From an uncultured Ruminococcus sp. (lineage in GTDB: Bacteria; Bacillota; Clostridia; Oscillospirales; Acutalibacteraceae): DNA of 45,024 nt. The DNA lies in assembly GCA_905234015.1 (NCBI GenBank), contig CAJOFK010000005.1:1-45024 (forward strand), read 5' to 3'. Position 1 is the stretch's first letter. Every line of letters starts with the position of its first letter. Both the position numbers and the translations under genes were made by a program. Shown here piece after piece: positions 34,730-42,653 of this stretch. The notes beneath the pieces are model-generated. The model had not been told where the DNA came from and searched no databases. It saw only the letters and a list, made by a program, of their open reading frames with translations.

Positions 34730-37258
34730 ATGGATTTTATTAAGAAAAAAATTATCGCCGTTGTGCTCTGCGCGGCAATAGCGGCGACAGCGTTCTGTCT
34801 CGCGCCTATCGCTCAGGCGGCGGATACCTCTAAAGCTGCCGCTTCAGCCGGAACCGTTAAAAGCGCGGACGACTTCTCGTGGGACAACGCTTCGGTGTAC
34901 TTCCTGCTCACCGACCGTTTTAAGAACGGTAAATCCTCGAACGACCACGCGTATAAGAGAAACCTCGACCAGAGCGGCAACCCCGCTTACGGACGTTCCA
35001 ACGCGGGCGCGTTCCACGGCGGCGACTTCGTAGGTATCACCGAGAAAATCAACGACGGTTACTTTACCGACCTCGGCGTAAACGCGCTGTGGATTACGGC
35101 TCCTTACGAGCAGACTCACGGTTACGTTATGGCAGGTTCGGGTAAAACAAATTCCTTCCCGCACTACTCCTACCACGGCTACTATGCCGCAGACTTCTCT
35201 CAGGTTGACCAGGCTTACGGCACCGAAGCGGAGTTCGCGACGATGGTAGAAGCGGCTCATAAGAAGGGTATAAGAATTGTACTCGACGTCGTTATGAACC
35301 ACGTTGGTTATAACACCCTCGCGGATATGAGCGAGTACGGCTTCGGTAAGCTTAAGAACGGCTGGCAGACTCCGTACTATAACCATACAATCACCGACAG
35401 CTCCGATAACGGCTACCACTCCTTTATCGACTACTATGATTCAAGCTGGACTAAATGGTGGGGACCGCAGTGGATCAGAGCCGGACTCGGCGGCGGATAT
35501 CAGGAAGGCGGCGGCGACGACCTCACAAAGAACCTCGCTTACCTCCCCGACGTTAAGACCGAAAACGGCGCTACCGTAGATATTCCTCAGTATCTCCAGA
35601 CCAAGTGGAATAAGGAAGGTACTCTCTCTAAGAAAAAATCCGAGCTGAATACCTTCTTCTCCTCAGGCAAGTCAAAGACCGTAAGAAACTATCTCGTATA
35701 CTGGCTCACAAGCTGGGTTGAGAAATACGGAATCGACGGCTTCCGCTGCGATACCGCAAAGCACGTTGAGCTCGCGAGCTGGAAAGCTCTTAAGGAGCAG
35801 GGACTTAAGGCTCTTAAGACCTGGAGAAGCAAGAACCCGACTAAGCCCGGCGCTGACTGGGACGAGGACTTCTGGATGACAGGCGAATGTTTCCCCCACT
35901 ATGTAAACTACGACAGCTTCTACACCGAGGGCGGCTTCGACTCGATGATTAACTTCTCGTTTAACGACGACTCTAAATCCTTTAACGCAAGCGGAAGAGG
36001 CGTTCCCGATAAGGGCTCAATCAACAGCCTTTACGCCGACTACGCAGGCAAGATTAATACTAACGATAAATTCAACGTACTCTCCTATCTTTCCTCTCAC
36101 GATACTACTCTCTGCCGTAACAATATGGCTTACCAGGGCTCGGCGTTCCAGCTTCTGCCCGGCGCAATTCAGATTTACTACGGCGACGAGTGTAACCGTC
36201 CTCTCGCTAACGCATTCGAGGACCATAACCTCAGAAGCGATATGAACTGGAGCAGTCAGGATAAGAACCTCCTCGCTCACTGGCAGAAGGTAGGTCAGTT
36301 CCGTAACAAGCACGTTGCGGTAGGCGCAGGATCGCACACGAACTTAAGCGCGACTAACGGTACCGCGTTCGCCCGTAATTACAACAAGAACGGCGTTAAG
36401 GACAGCGTAGCGTGCGTTATCGGCGCTTCAAACAACTCTAACGTAACTATCACGCTTTCCGGCACATTCTCTGACGGAACAGTTGTAAGAAACTATTACG
36501 ACGGCAAGACAGCTACAGTATCAGGCGGCAAGGTAACTTTCTCGAGCGGCTCAAACGGCACAATCCTCGTAGAAAACGCCTCCGGCTCAACTCCCGCGAC
36601 TGAGGCAACGACTCAGCCCGCAACAAGCGCAACTCAGCCCGTTACTCAGGGACCGACTCAGGCAACCGAAGCTCCCGTACCCGGCGACGGCATTTACGGC
36701 GACGTAACAGGCGACAACAAGGTTTCAATCAAGGACGCTACAGCTATTCAGAAGCACTTAGCCGATATTGAGATAATCAGCGCGGCGCGTCAGCCCTACG
36801 CTAACGTAAACGGCGACAGCGGTATTTCGATTAAGGACGCAACCTGCATTCAGAAATACCTCGCGTTGCTCGAGCATAACTCAAAGACAGGCCAGCCCTT
36901 CTCGGGAAGCGTTACTCCCGCTACTCAGGCACCGACTGACGCACCTGTAGTAACAGAAGCTCCCACAGACGCTCCGACAGAACCCGAAACTCAGGCTCCC
37001 GACGAAAAGGGCGTAAGAGTTTATCTTAAAAACTCCGCAAACTGGGATAGCCCGTACATCTATTTCTGGACCGGTTCCTCAGGCCCCAACCCATGGCCCG
37101 GAGTTCCTATGGAACAGGGCGACGACGGTAATTACACCTACCTGATTCCCGAGGGAATGGATAAATGTATCTTCAGCAACAACGGCGAAAAACAGACCGG
37201 TGACCTCGATGTTCCCTCCTCGGGCGGAACCTACGATAATAACAGCGGCTGGCAGTAA
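34730..37258 (+). CDS. Secreted GH13 alpha-amylase with dockerin and C-terminal CBM26-like module
   Basis: 842 residues with the ATG at 34730 (MDFIKKKIIAVVL); AAAGGA lies 12 nt upstream, and an ATG at 34718 is an alternative. Signal peptide 1-31 (ends AQA). GH13 catalytic region about 40-520: region I DVVMNHVG (about 186), nucleophile Asp341 in GFRCDTAKH, acid/base Glu386 in TGECF, and Asp458 in LSSHDTT. A beta domain (to about 614) and a Thr/Pro linker follow. A dockerin lies at about 656-724 with two near-identical helices (SIKDATAIQKHL, SIKDATCIQKYL). A second TDAP-rich linker leads to a starch-binding module at about 762-842 (VRVYLKNSANWDSPYIYFW, then PWPGVPM). It hydrolyses alpha-1,4 bonds in starch outside the cell, probably docked on a scaffold. 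Confidence 0.95.
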   Translation: MDFIKKKIIAVVLCAAIAATAFCLAPIAQAADTSKAAASAGTVKSADDFSWDNASVYFLLTDRFKNGKSSNDHAYKRNLDQSGNPAYGRSNAGAFHGGDFVGITEKINDGYFTDLGVNALWITAPYEQTHGYVMAGSGKTNSFPHYSYHGYYAADFSQVDQAYGTEAEFATMVEAAHKKGIRIVLDVVMNHVGYNTLADMSEYGFGKLKNGWQTPYYNHTITDSSDNGYHSFIDYYDSSWTKWWGPQWIRAGLGGGYQEGGGDDLTKNLAYLPDVKTENGATVDIPQYLQTKWNKEGTLSKKKSELNTFFSSGKSKTVRNYLVYWLTSWVEKYGIDGFRCDTAKHVELASWKALKEQGLKALKTWRSKNPTKPGADWDEDFWMTGECFPHYVNYDSFYTEGGFDSMINFSFNDDSKSFNASGRGVPDKGSINSLYADYAGKINTNDKFNVLSYLSSHDTTLCRNNMAYQGSAFQLLPGAIQIYYGDECNRPLANAFEDHNLRSDMNWSSQDKNLLAHWQKVGQFRNKHVAVGAGSHTNLSATNGTAFARNYNKNGVKDSVACVIGASNNSNVTITLSGTFSDGTVVRNYYDGKTATVSGGKVTFSSGSNGTILVENASGSTPATEATTQPATSATQPVTQGPTQATEAPVPGDGIYGDVTGDNKVSIKDATAIQKHLADIEIISAARQPYANVNGDSGISIKDATCIQKYLALLEHNSKTGQPFSGSVTPATQAPTDAPVVTEAPTDAPTEPETQAPDEKGVRVYLKNSANWDSPYIYFWTGSSGPNPWPGVPMEQGDDGNYTYLIPEGMDKCIFSNNGEKQTGDLDVPSSGGTYDNNSGWQ

Positions 37259-37270
37259 TATTTTAAACTT

Positions 37271-37302
37271 TAAACCCATCGGTTTTCCGGTGGGTTTTCC
37301 TT
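37271..37302 (+). terminator. Terminator of the amylase
   Basis: Arms AACCCATCGG and CCGGTGGGTT with loop tttt, followed by TTCCTTATT. It begins about 13 nt after the amylase stop. Confidence 0.85.
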
Positions 37303-37337
37303 ATTCCGAACCTCTTCACCCTTTAAATACTCTCTCT

Positions 37338-37400
37338 GCCCTTAGCCCTTACCCCCTACCGCTCTGTCCTTAGCCCTTCGCCCTTACCCCTTTGCCCTCA
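37338..37400. repeat. Heptamer array of nine units between the amylase and the exporter operon
   Basis: Nine contiguous 7-nt units without a slip: gccctta, gccctta, cccccta, ccgctct, gtcctta, gcccttc, gccctta, cccctttg-type and gccctca. On the minus strand the unit is TAAGGGC. It is the longest of four such arrays in the window. The 272-nt gap 37259-37530 otherwise holds the amylase terminator and the next promoter. Confidence 0.75.
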
Positions 37401-37463
37401 ATAATATAGTAATATATAACAAAAATAATAGCGGATTTGAATATCCGTCATTGTTTTTTTTAA

Positions 37464-37491
37464 TTGACAAATACTGTAAATAGTATATAAT
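37464..37491 (+). promoter_or_regulatory. Promoter of the polysaccharide export operon
   Basis: TTGACA (37464-37469), 16-nt spacer, TATAAT (37486-37491). It lies about 40 nt before the first start codon. Confidence 0.8.
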
Positions 37492-37530
37492 AAAAGTGTT
37501 AAAAGGATAATTGTAATTCATTGACTTTTT

Positions 37531-38376
37531 ATGAAACAGGGGGCGATGGTAATAGTTTTTCTGAGAGATATTATCAACGAACACAAGGACTTTGGCAAGC
37601 AGATTTTCGTACTCGCCAAAACCGAGCTTATAAAAACATATAAGGGCGCGGCTATCGGTCCGTTCTGGGCTGTAGTAAAACCCGCCTTTACCCTATTCGT
37701 ATACTGGTTCGCGTTTTCAATCGGTATTAAAAAACTCGGACATGTTGACGTTCTGATTCACGACCATGTTCTTTCCTTCGACCGATTCCTATTTATGCTC
37801 GTAGGTTTTATTCCGTGGTTCTTTATTTCGGAAAGTATAACCAAGGGCGCTAAGGAAATAAGACTTAACAGGCAGTATGTTACTAAAATCAACTTCCCTG
37901 TTTCGACTATTATGACCTTCACCTCGATAGCGCGTCTGTATGTGCATCTTGCATTATCGCTTATTATGTACGTTATTGTGTCGCTTATGTGGGGTACAAG
38001 CTGGTATAACCTTCAGATTTTCTTCTATATGCCGCTTATGTTCCTGTTCTTCCTGTTCCTTTCGTGGAGCACGGCGCCGATGTGCGCGTTCAGCCGCGAT
38101 ATGGAAAACGCTATCGTTTCCATTATGTCGGGTATATTCTGGCTTACGGGCGTTATCTACAACTCCTACGACCTGCCCGCTCCTCTTGATAAGATTATGC
38201 TCTTTAACCCGATTAACTTCTTCGTTAACGGCTACAGGAACGCTTTCCTTTACAACAGGTTCTTCTTCGAGTTTAAGACTGAGTTCTTTATTTTCCTTGC
38301 GGAATTTATTGTGCTCTTCTTCCTCGGTGTATATAACTACAACCGTCTGAGAAAGAAAATCCCCGATGTACTTTAA
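37531..38376 (+). CDS. ABC-2 type polysaccharide exporter permease (Wzm/TagG-like)
   Basis: 281 residues from the ATG at 37531; the ATG at 37546 (MVIVFLRD) is an alternative, since AGGGGG lies just before it. About six membrane helices are visible, for example LFVYWFAFSIGI, LFMLVGFIPWFFI, ALSLIMYVIVSLMW and FFYMPLMFLFFLFL. The cytoplasmic N-terminal part has AKTELIKTYKGAAIGPFWAV, a signature of O-antigen/teichoic-acid export permeases, and the end holds LFNPINFFVNGYRNAFLYN. It pairs with the ATPase at 38408 to flip an undecaprenyl-linked glycan across the membrane. It is first in an operon with the SDR and LicD genes. Confidence 0.9.
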   Translation: MKQGAMVIVFLRDIINEHKDFGKQIFVLAKTELIKTYKGAAIGPFWAVVKPAFTLFVYWFAFSIGIKKLGHVDVLIHDHVLSFDRFLFMLVGFIPWFFISESITKGAKEIRLNRQYVTKINFPVSTIMTFTSIARLYVHLALSLIMYVIVSLMWGTSWYNLQIFFYMPLMFLFFLFLSWSTAPMCAFSRDMENAIVSIMSGIFWLTGVIYNSYDLPAPLDKIMLFNPINFFVNGYRNAFLYNRFFFEFKTEFFIFLAEFIVLFFLGVYNYNRLRKKIPDVL

Positions 38377-38407
38377 ACGTACTTTAAGCGTATAAAGGAG
38401 AAACATT

Positions 38408-39397
38408 ATGAGTGAATTTTTTGAAAATATGGACCGTGTCGAAGTCGATATGGACTCAAAGCCGGTCATAAAATTCGATAATGTATGTAAGACCTACACT
38501 CTCTATAAAAGCGACCAGGAACGCTTCCGCGCGCTTTTTATAAAGCCGAAGCATCCGACTCTTCACCGCGCGCTCGACCACGTCAGCTTAGAAATACGCA
38601 AGGGCGAGGCTGTCGGTATTATGGGCGATAACGGCTGCGGTAAATCCACCCTGCTTAAAACCGTTACGGGCGTTAACTTTCCCGACGAGGGTACCGTTGA
38701 GGTTCACGGAATGGTTGCGGCTCTGCTTGAGCTTACCGCGGGCTTCTCAATCGATATGACCGGACGAGAGAACATTTACCTTAAGGGCTATATCCTCGGC
38801 TTAACCGACGATGAGATTAAGGTTATTGAGGAAAGAGTAGTTGACTTCGCCGAGCTCGGCGACTATATCGACCAGCCCGTAAGAACCTACTCCAGCGGTA
38901 TGAAAATGCGTCTCGGCTTCGCTATAAACGTAAACATCTCGCCTGATATCCTCGTAGTTGACGAGGCTCTGGCGGTTGGCGACGCCGCGTTTAAGGCTAA
39001 GTGTAAGAATAAAATCCGCGAGATTATCGAAACGGGCGTTACCGTACTTTTCGTAAGCCATAACGCCGCTCAGGTTGAGGAAATCTGCGAACGCGCGATA
39101 TATATGAAAAAGGGACAGATAATTTTTGACGGTCCTACTCCCGAAACCCGTCTTGTATATATTACCGACAAGCGCGAGATGCAGATTGAGCGCCGTAAAA
39201 AGCGTATCGCTCAGCTTGAAAAGCTTATCGCTACCTCCGATAACGAGGAGGATATCGAGGCGGCTAAAAACGTACTGCCTAAGCATCAGAAGCGTCTTGA
39301 ACAGTTTGAGGCAGAGCTTGCGCAGTATACTGAGGACCTTAAAAACTACCGTATCGAAAAATACGGCAGCGCGGATAAAACAGGATTTGATCAGTAA
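38408..39397 (+). CDS. ABC transporter ATPase for polysaccharide export (Wzt/TagH-like)
   Basis: 329 residues; the ATG at 38408 follows AAGGAG by 7 nt. Walker A GDNGCGKST, the family string LLELTAGFSIDMTGRENIYL, the signature YSSGMKMRLGFA, Walker B ILVVDEALAVGD and switch His VSHN are all present. Residues about 255-315 form a charged coiled coil (ERRKKRIAQLEKL to LEQFEAELAQYTEDLKN) instead of the immunoglobulin-like glycan-binding domain of some Wzt proteins. It energises the permease encoded 31 nt upstream. Confidence 0.92.
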   Translation: MSEFFENMDRVEVDMDSKPVIKFDNVCKTYTLYKSDQERFRALFIKPKHPTLHRALDHVSLEIRKGEAVGIMGDNGCGKSTLLKTVTGVNFPDEGTVEVHGMVAALLELTAGFSIDMTGRENIYLKGYILGLTDDEIKVIEERVVDFAELGDYIDQPVRTYSSGMKMRLGFAINVNISPDILVVDEALAVGDAAFKAKCKNKIREIIETGVTVLFVSHNAAQVEEICERAIYMKKGQIIFDGPTPETRLVYITDKREMQIERRKKRIAQLEKLIATSDNEEDIEAAKNVLPKHQKRLEQFEAELAQYTEDLKNYRIEKYGSADKTGFDQ

Positions 39398-39403
39398 TTT
39401 AAC

Positions 39404-39600
39404 GCCGGCTTCGGACTGAGTTTCGAGCCGGCTGTTGTTATAGCAACAGGAGCAGATAGTGTGAAAATTCACACTATCAGGATTTATGTTGTCCGCTCAG
39501 TTTGTCCCTGCGGGACAACGAGCAATGACTTAATCGCCACTTTACGCCTTATCCGCCCACGGTAAGGATGTAGAGAATTTAAATGACTGTTTGTGGGCGG
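39404..39600 (+). promoter_or_regulatory. Multi-hairpin leader before the SDR genes
   Basis: Five or six stems lie in about 200 nt after the exporter ATPase: GCCGGCT/AGCCGGC (39404-39432); TGTTG/CAACA (39433-39448); an 11-bp near-perfect palindrome GATAGTGTGAA/TTCACACTATC (39455-39478); TTGTCCC/GGGACAA (39502-39518); and two mutually exclusive stems, CCTTATCCG/CGGTAAGG (39547-39567) and CCGCCCAC/GTGGGCGG (39553-39560 with 39593-39600). The last one abuts the ribosome site of the gene at 39608. Some stems may be terminators; the region looks like a regulatory leader. Confidence 0.55.
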
Positions 39601-39607
39601 AAAGGCT

Positions 39608-40624
39608 ATGTCGATTATTATGGAAGTTAACACCTTACTTAATTACGAGCTGTACAGCGATATTCTTCGTGTTACGGAAAGCGACGTAAACCTAAACGAG
39701 TTTAAGGGGAAAACCGTGCTTATTACCGGCGCGGGAGAGCTTTTGGGCTTTTACCTTACCTGCGCTTTTCTTATCTCGAACGACCTCTACGATACTAAAA
39801 TCAAGGTTATCGCGGTCGACAGCAGCGACGATATTTTCAAGCAGTACGGAAAGCTCACCTACCGCGAGGATATAGACTTCACCGTAAGCGAGGATTACTC
39901 AAACCTTCTTACGACCGGGGCAGACTGCGTTATCAGCCTTAAGCCGCTTATAAACGATATTTCGGCTCTTAATATGTTTGAGCTTATCAATAAAAACAAC
40001 GCCCGCGCCGTAATAAACTCCCGAAGCTCAGTCTACGGCGACGTATTCAACGGCAGGGATAAAATCTACGAGGGCGATATCGGCTATAACGACTGCTGCG
40101 GCGAAAATCCCGATATTCAGTCTATGCGCTGCTCGGAAAGCGCCGCGCTCGCGCTCGTTAAACAGTACGGCAGGGATATAAAGCTTACCCGTATGTGCTC
40201 CGTTTACGGCGCAATGAAAAAGGGCTGCGATAAAAAATACTTTGATATTCTGACTGATGTCATAGATAAAAATGACATTGAAATCGAAAAAAACGACGGC
40301 GCTCTCGAGAGCTGTATTTACGTCACCGACGCCGCCTCAGCGGTTTTAAAGGTACTGCTTGACGACAAGCCCGGCGATATTTATAATATTGCCTCGGCTA
40401 AGGCTTCGAGCGTTCATATCTTCGCGCAGTTCTGCGTAAAGCTCTTTTCAAATCTTGATTTAAAGATTGTGTATAAGGAAAAGCCGCACACTCTCTCCCC
40501 TATGGCTCCTACGGTTAAGGTGCTCGATATTTCAAAACTGAAATCGCTCGGCATATCACCAGAGGTTGAGCTTCAGGACGGCATAGTAAAAGCGGCGAAG
40601 ATTCTCTACGAAAGCAAGAAATGA
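39608..40624 (+). CDS. Degenerate SDR/NAD-dependent epimerase-like protein of the surface-glycan operon
   Basis: 338 residues from the ATG at 39608 (MSIIMEVNTLLNY), with GGAAAGG upstream. A Rossmann fold of the extended SDR family is shown by GKTVLITGAGELLGFYLTCA, where TGxxxxxG is kept, and by NSRSSVYGD and SCIYVTDAASAVLKVLLDD. The catalytic Tyr-xxx-Lys pair is not seen: the expected place reads SMRCSESAALALVKQYG. It may therefore bind nucleotide-sugar or NAD without normal catalysis, or use other residues. It is followed by a related gene whose likely start is 11 nt after its stop, and it is probably part of the pathway that makes the exported glycan. Confidence 0.8.
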   Translation: MSIIMEVNTLLNYELYSDILRVTESDVNLNEFKGKTVLITGAGELLGFYLTCAFLISNDLYDTKIKVIAVDSSDDIFKQYGKLTYREDIDFTVSEDYSNLLTTGADCVISLKPLINDISALNMFELINKNNARAVINSRSSVYGDVFNGRDKIYEGDIGYNDCCGENPDIQSMRCSESAALALVKQYGRDIKLTRMCSVYGAMKKGCDKKYFDILTDVIDKNDIEIEKNDGALESCIYVTDAASAVLKVLLDDKPGDIYNIASAKASSVHIFAQFCVKLFSNLDLKIVYKEKPHTLSPMAPTVKVLDISKLKSLGISPEVELQDGIVKAAKILYESKK

Positions 40625-40634
40625 GGTGAGCGAA

Positions 40635-42515
40635 GTGTTGATGAAGGAGCTTCTAAACGTATTTCAGTTCGACTGGGCAATGAGCCCGGCTATGGCTGAA
40701 AAAAAGCCCGAAAAACTTAAAAATAAATCCATTCTTATCTCAGGTCACGAAGCCGCGCTCACGCTCGCTTACACGATTATGTGTCTCAACGACAAGCTCA
40801 AGCTCGGCGCGAAGGTATTTTTATGCTCACCCGAAAGTGACTTTGAGAGTAAAATCATCCCCGGCGCGCTCGAGCGTGAAGACCTGATTTACAACAGCAT
40901 AGACTATATCGACGAAATTAAGCAGAAAATCGACATCGTTATTCATACAGGCGTCTGCGCCGCGGAAATTAAACCGGCGTTTGAAACGTATAAAACAGAG
41001 ATTTCCGCGCTTAACGAGGTTTTAACCTTCGCGAAAAAGCGCAGGGTTGAAAGGGTATTTCTGCTCTCCGACAGCCGCGTTTACGGTAAGGGTGAAAACA
41101 AATTCCGCGCCTTCGCCGAGGGTGAATTCGGAAAAGCCTCGCCCGATGATTTGGCAGTTCAGCTTATGCGTGAAATCGAAAGCACCTTCACCCGTGAGAC
41201 TAATCCCGCAAAAAGCGCCGTTCTGAGAACAGGCGTTATCTTAGGCGGCGGAATCGGCGCGCACAACGGCGTTGAGGACGTTTTCAGGGCTGTAGCCGAA
41301 GGCAGGGAGATTGAGCTTTATTCCACGGAAAACAAGGTTTCATTCATATATATGACGGACGTTTTCAACGCTCTCTATATGCTCTATGATAAGAAAATAC
41401 GCGGCGTTTATAATGTCGCGGGAGCGGACTGCGCCGTATCCACGGGAACTATGGCGGCTATGCTTCACGATATTTTCGGAAGCTCAGCTAAGATAAAAAT
41501 GAAAGAAAACGGCTCATTCGAGGGCAATGAGCTCAACTGCGGAAAGCTTATTTTCGACGGCTTTAAACCCTCTGTCGACTTAACTACCGCGCTGGAGCTC
41601 TGCGTTATGAGCTATAAAAAAGGCAACGTTGACGACTTCCGTTTTGCTCACGAGCATATGGGACGGCTTGAGGCTATCCAGCAGGTGCTTATGGCGTATC
41701 TTATCGAGGTTGATAACATCTGCAGGCGCCACAACATAACTTGGTACCTCGGCGGCGGAACTCTACTCGGAGCCGCGCGTCACGAGGGCTTTATCCCCTG
41801 GGATGACGACGTTGATATTATGATGCTCCGCGAGGATTACGACAAGTTCCTTGAGGTTGCTCCGGCAGAGCTCCCCGAGGGTATGATACTTGAGGATCCT
41901 AAAAAGAATAAGAGATATAACTACGCCTACGCGAAGCTGCGCCTTACCGACACGGTATTCGCAACCGACTTCTCAAAAAATCACAAGGGTATGAACAACG
42001 GCTTCGCCTTCGATATTTTCTGTCACGATAAAACCGCTAACTCAAAGCTCGGTCAGAAAATTCACAGCAAGCTTACGCTGTTCTGGCTTGCGTGCGTATT
42101 CAATAAATGGAATCACAGAAAAGCCGATAACGGAAACAGGTTCCAGTCGGTTATTACGGATTTCTGCAAGACGATTTTCCCGCTGCGATTCTCGATGAGA
42201 ATGCTTCTCTTTACGCTCGAGATGTTTAAGCATAAAAAGAAGGCGCGATACCTCTACGACGGAATGGGTAAAAGCGTTCACAAGGGCGGTTTTGATAAAA
42301 CCTTCCTTGATAACGAAATCCGACTCGATTTCAACGGTTACAAAATGCCGGTTCCCGCTAAATACAAGGAATATCTCACCAATCACTATGGCGATTTTAT
42401 GGAGCTTGCTCCCCTGTCGACGCGTATTATGGGACACGAAATCACGCTGAGTGATTTGAATAAATACGCCGAGTTCCATATTTCTAATAAAGAATTATTA
42501 AGAAACGGCTTCTAG
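40635..42515 (+). CDS. Fusion of a degenerate SDR domain with a LicD-type phosphotransferase
   Basis: About 627 residues. GTG 40635 is favoured, 6 nt after GAGGTG; ATG 40641 or GTG 40626 are alternatives. Residues about 1-330 resemble the SDR protein of the preceding gene (LKNKSILISG, RVFLLSDSRVYGKG, VSFIYMTDVFNALYMLYDKK), but the glycine-rich loop is degraded (GHEAALTLA) and no YxxxK is seen. Residues about 345-625 are a LicD domain: WYLGGGTLLGAARHEGFIPW followed by DDDVDIMM, the metal-binding Asp cluster of the nucleotidyltransferase fold. LicD proteins attach phosphocholine or other phospho-alditols to teichoic acids and glycans. The fusion is unusual in my experience. It ends the exporter operon. 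Confidence 0.87.
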   Translation: MLMKELLNVFQFDWAMSPAMAEKKPEKLKNKSILISGHEAALTLAYTIMCLNDKLKLGAKVFLCSPESDFESKIIPGALEREDLIYNSIDYIDEIKQKIDIVIHTGVCAAEIKPAFETYKTEISALNEVLTFAKKRRVERVFLLSDSRVYGKGENKFRAFAEGEFGKASPDDLAVQLMREIESTFTRETNPAKSAVLRTGVILGGGIGAHNGVEDVFRAVAEGREIELYSTENKVSFIYMTDVFNALYMLYDKKIRGVYNVAGADCAVSTGTMAAMLHDIFGSSAKIKMKENGSFEGNELNCGKLIFDGFKPSVDLTTALELCVMSYKKGNVDDFRFAHEHMGRLEAIQQVLMAYLIEVDNICRRHNITWYLGGGTLLGAARHEGFIPWDDDVDIMMLREDYDKFLEVAPAELPEGMILEDPKKNKRYNYAYAKLRLTDTVFATDFSKNHKGMNNGFAFDIFCHDKTANSKLGQKIHSKLTLFWLACVFNKWNHRKADNGNRFQSVITDFCKTIFPLRFSMRMLLFTLEMFKHKKKARYLYDGMGKSVHKGGFDKTFLDNEIRLDFNGYKMPVPAKYKEYLTNHYGDFMELAPLSTRIMGHEITLSDLNKYAEFHISNKELLRNGF

Positions 42516-42528
42516 CCCGCGAGCCGCG

Positions 42529-42617
42529 GGAGCGGAATAGCATTGTCATCCTGAGTGACGGAATGTGGTATAATGATTTTGGGCAAAACTCTAAATGACA
42601 AAAGCACTTTCCGCTCC
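42529..42617. repeat. Palindromic element with promoter-like -10 before the ABC-F gene
   Basis: 89 bp. The ends GGAGCGGAA and TTCCGCTCC are perfect inverted repeats, and pairing continues inward through GC and GTCAT/ATGAC. It shares the string TGTCATCCTGAG with the family of the element at 12311-12396. Inside it lies TGG-TATAAT (42566-42574), which may serve as an extended -10 for the ABC-F gene. Confidence 0.65.
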
Positions 42618-42653
42618 AACATAGAACAAAAACTTAATGAGGATATTTAAAAA

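Noticed and set aside
34844..35419. Antisense frame of 191 codons inside the amylase
   Set aside because: The GH13 catalytic motifs on the plus strand are all present, so the antisense frame is a shadow.
37954..38469. Antisense frame of 171 codons over the ABC permease
   Set aside because: The plus strand encodes a clear permease and ATPase; the antisense frame arises from codon bias and crosses two gene ends.
42042..42479. Antisense frame of 145 codons inside the LicD part
   Set aside because: The LicD domain on the plus strand is intact; the antisense frame shows no domain or start signal.
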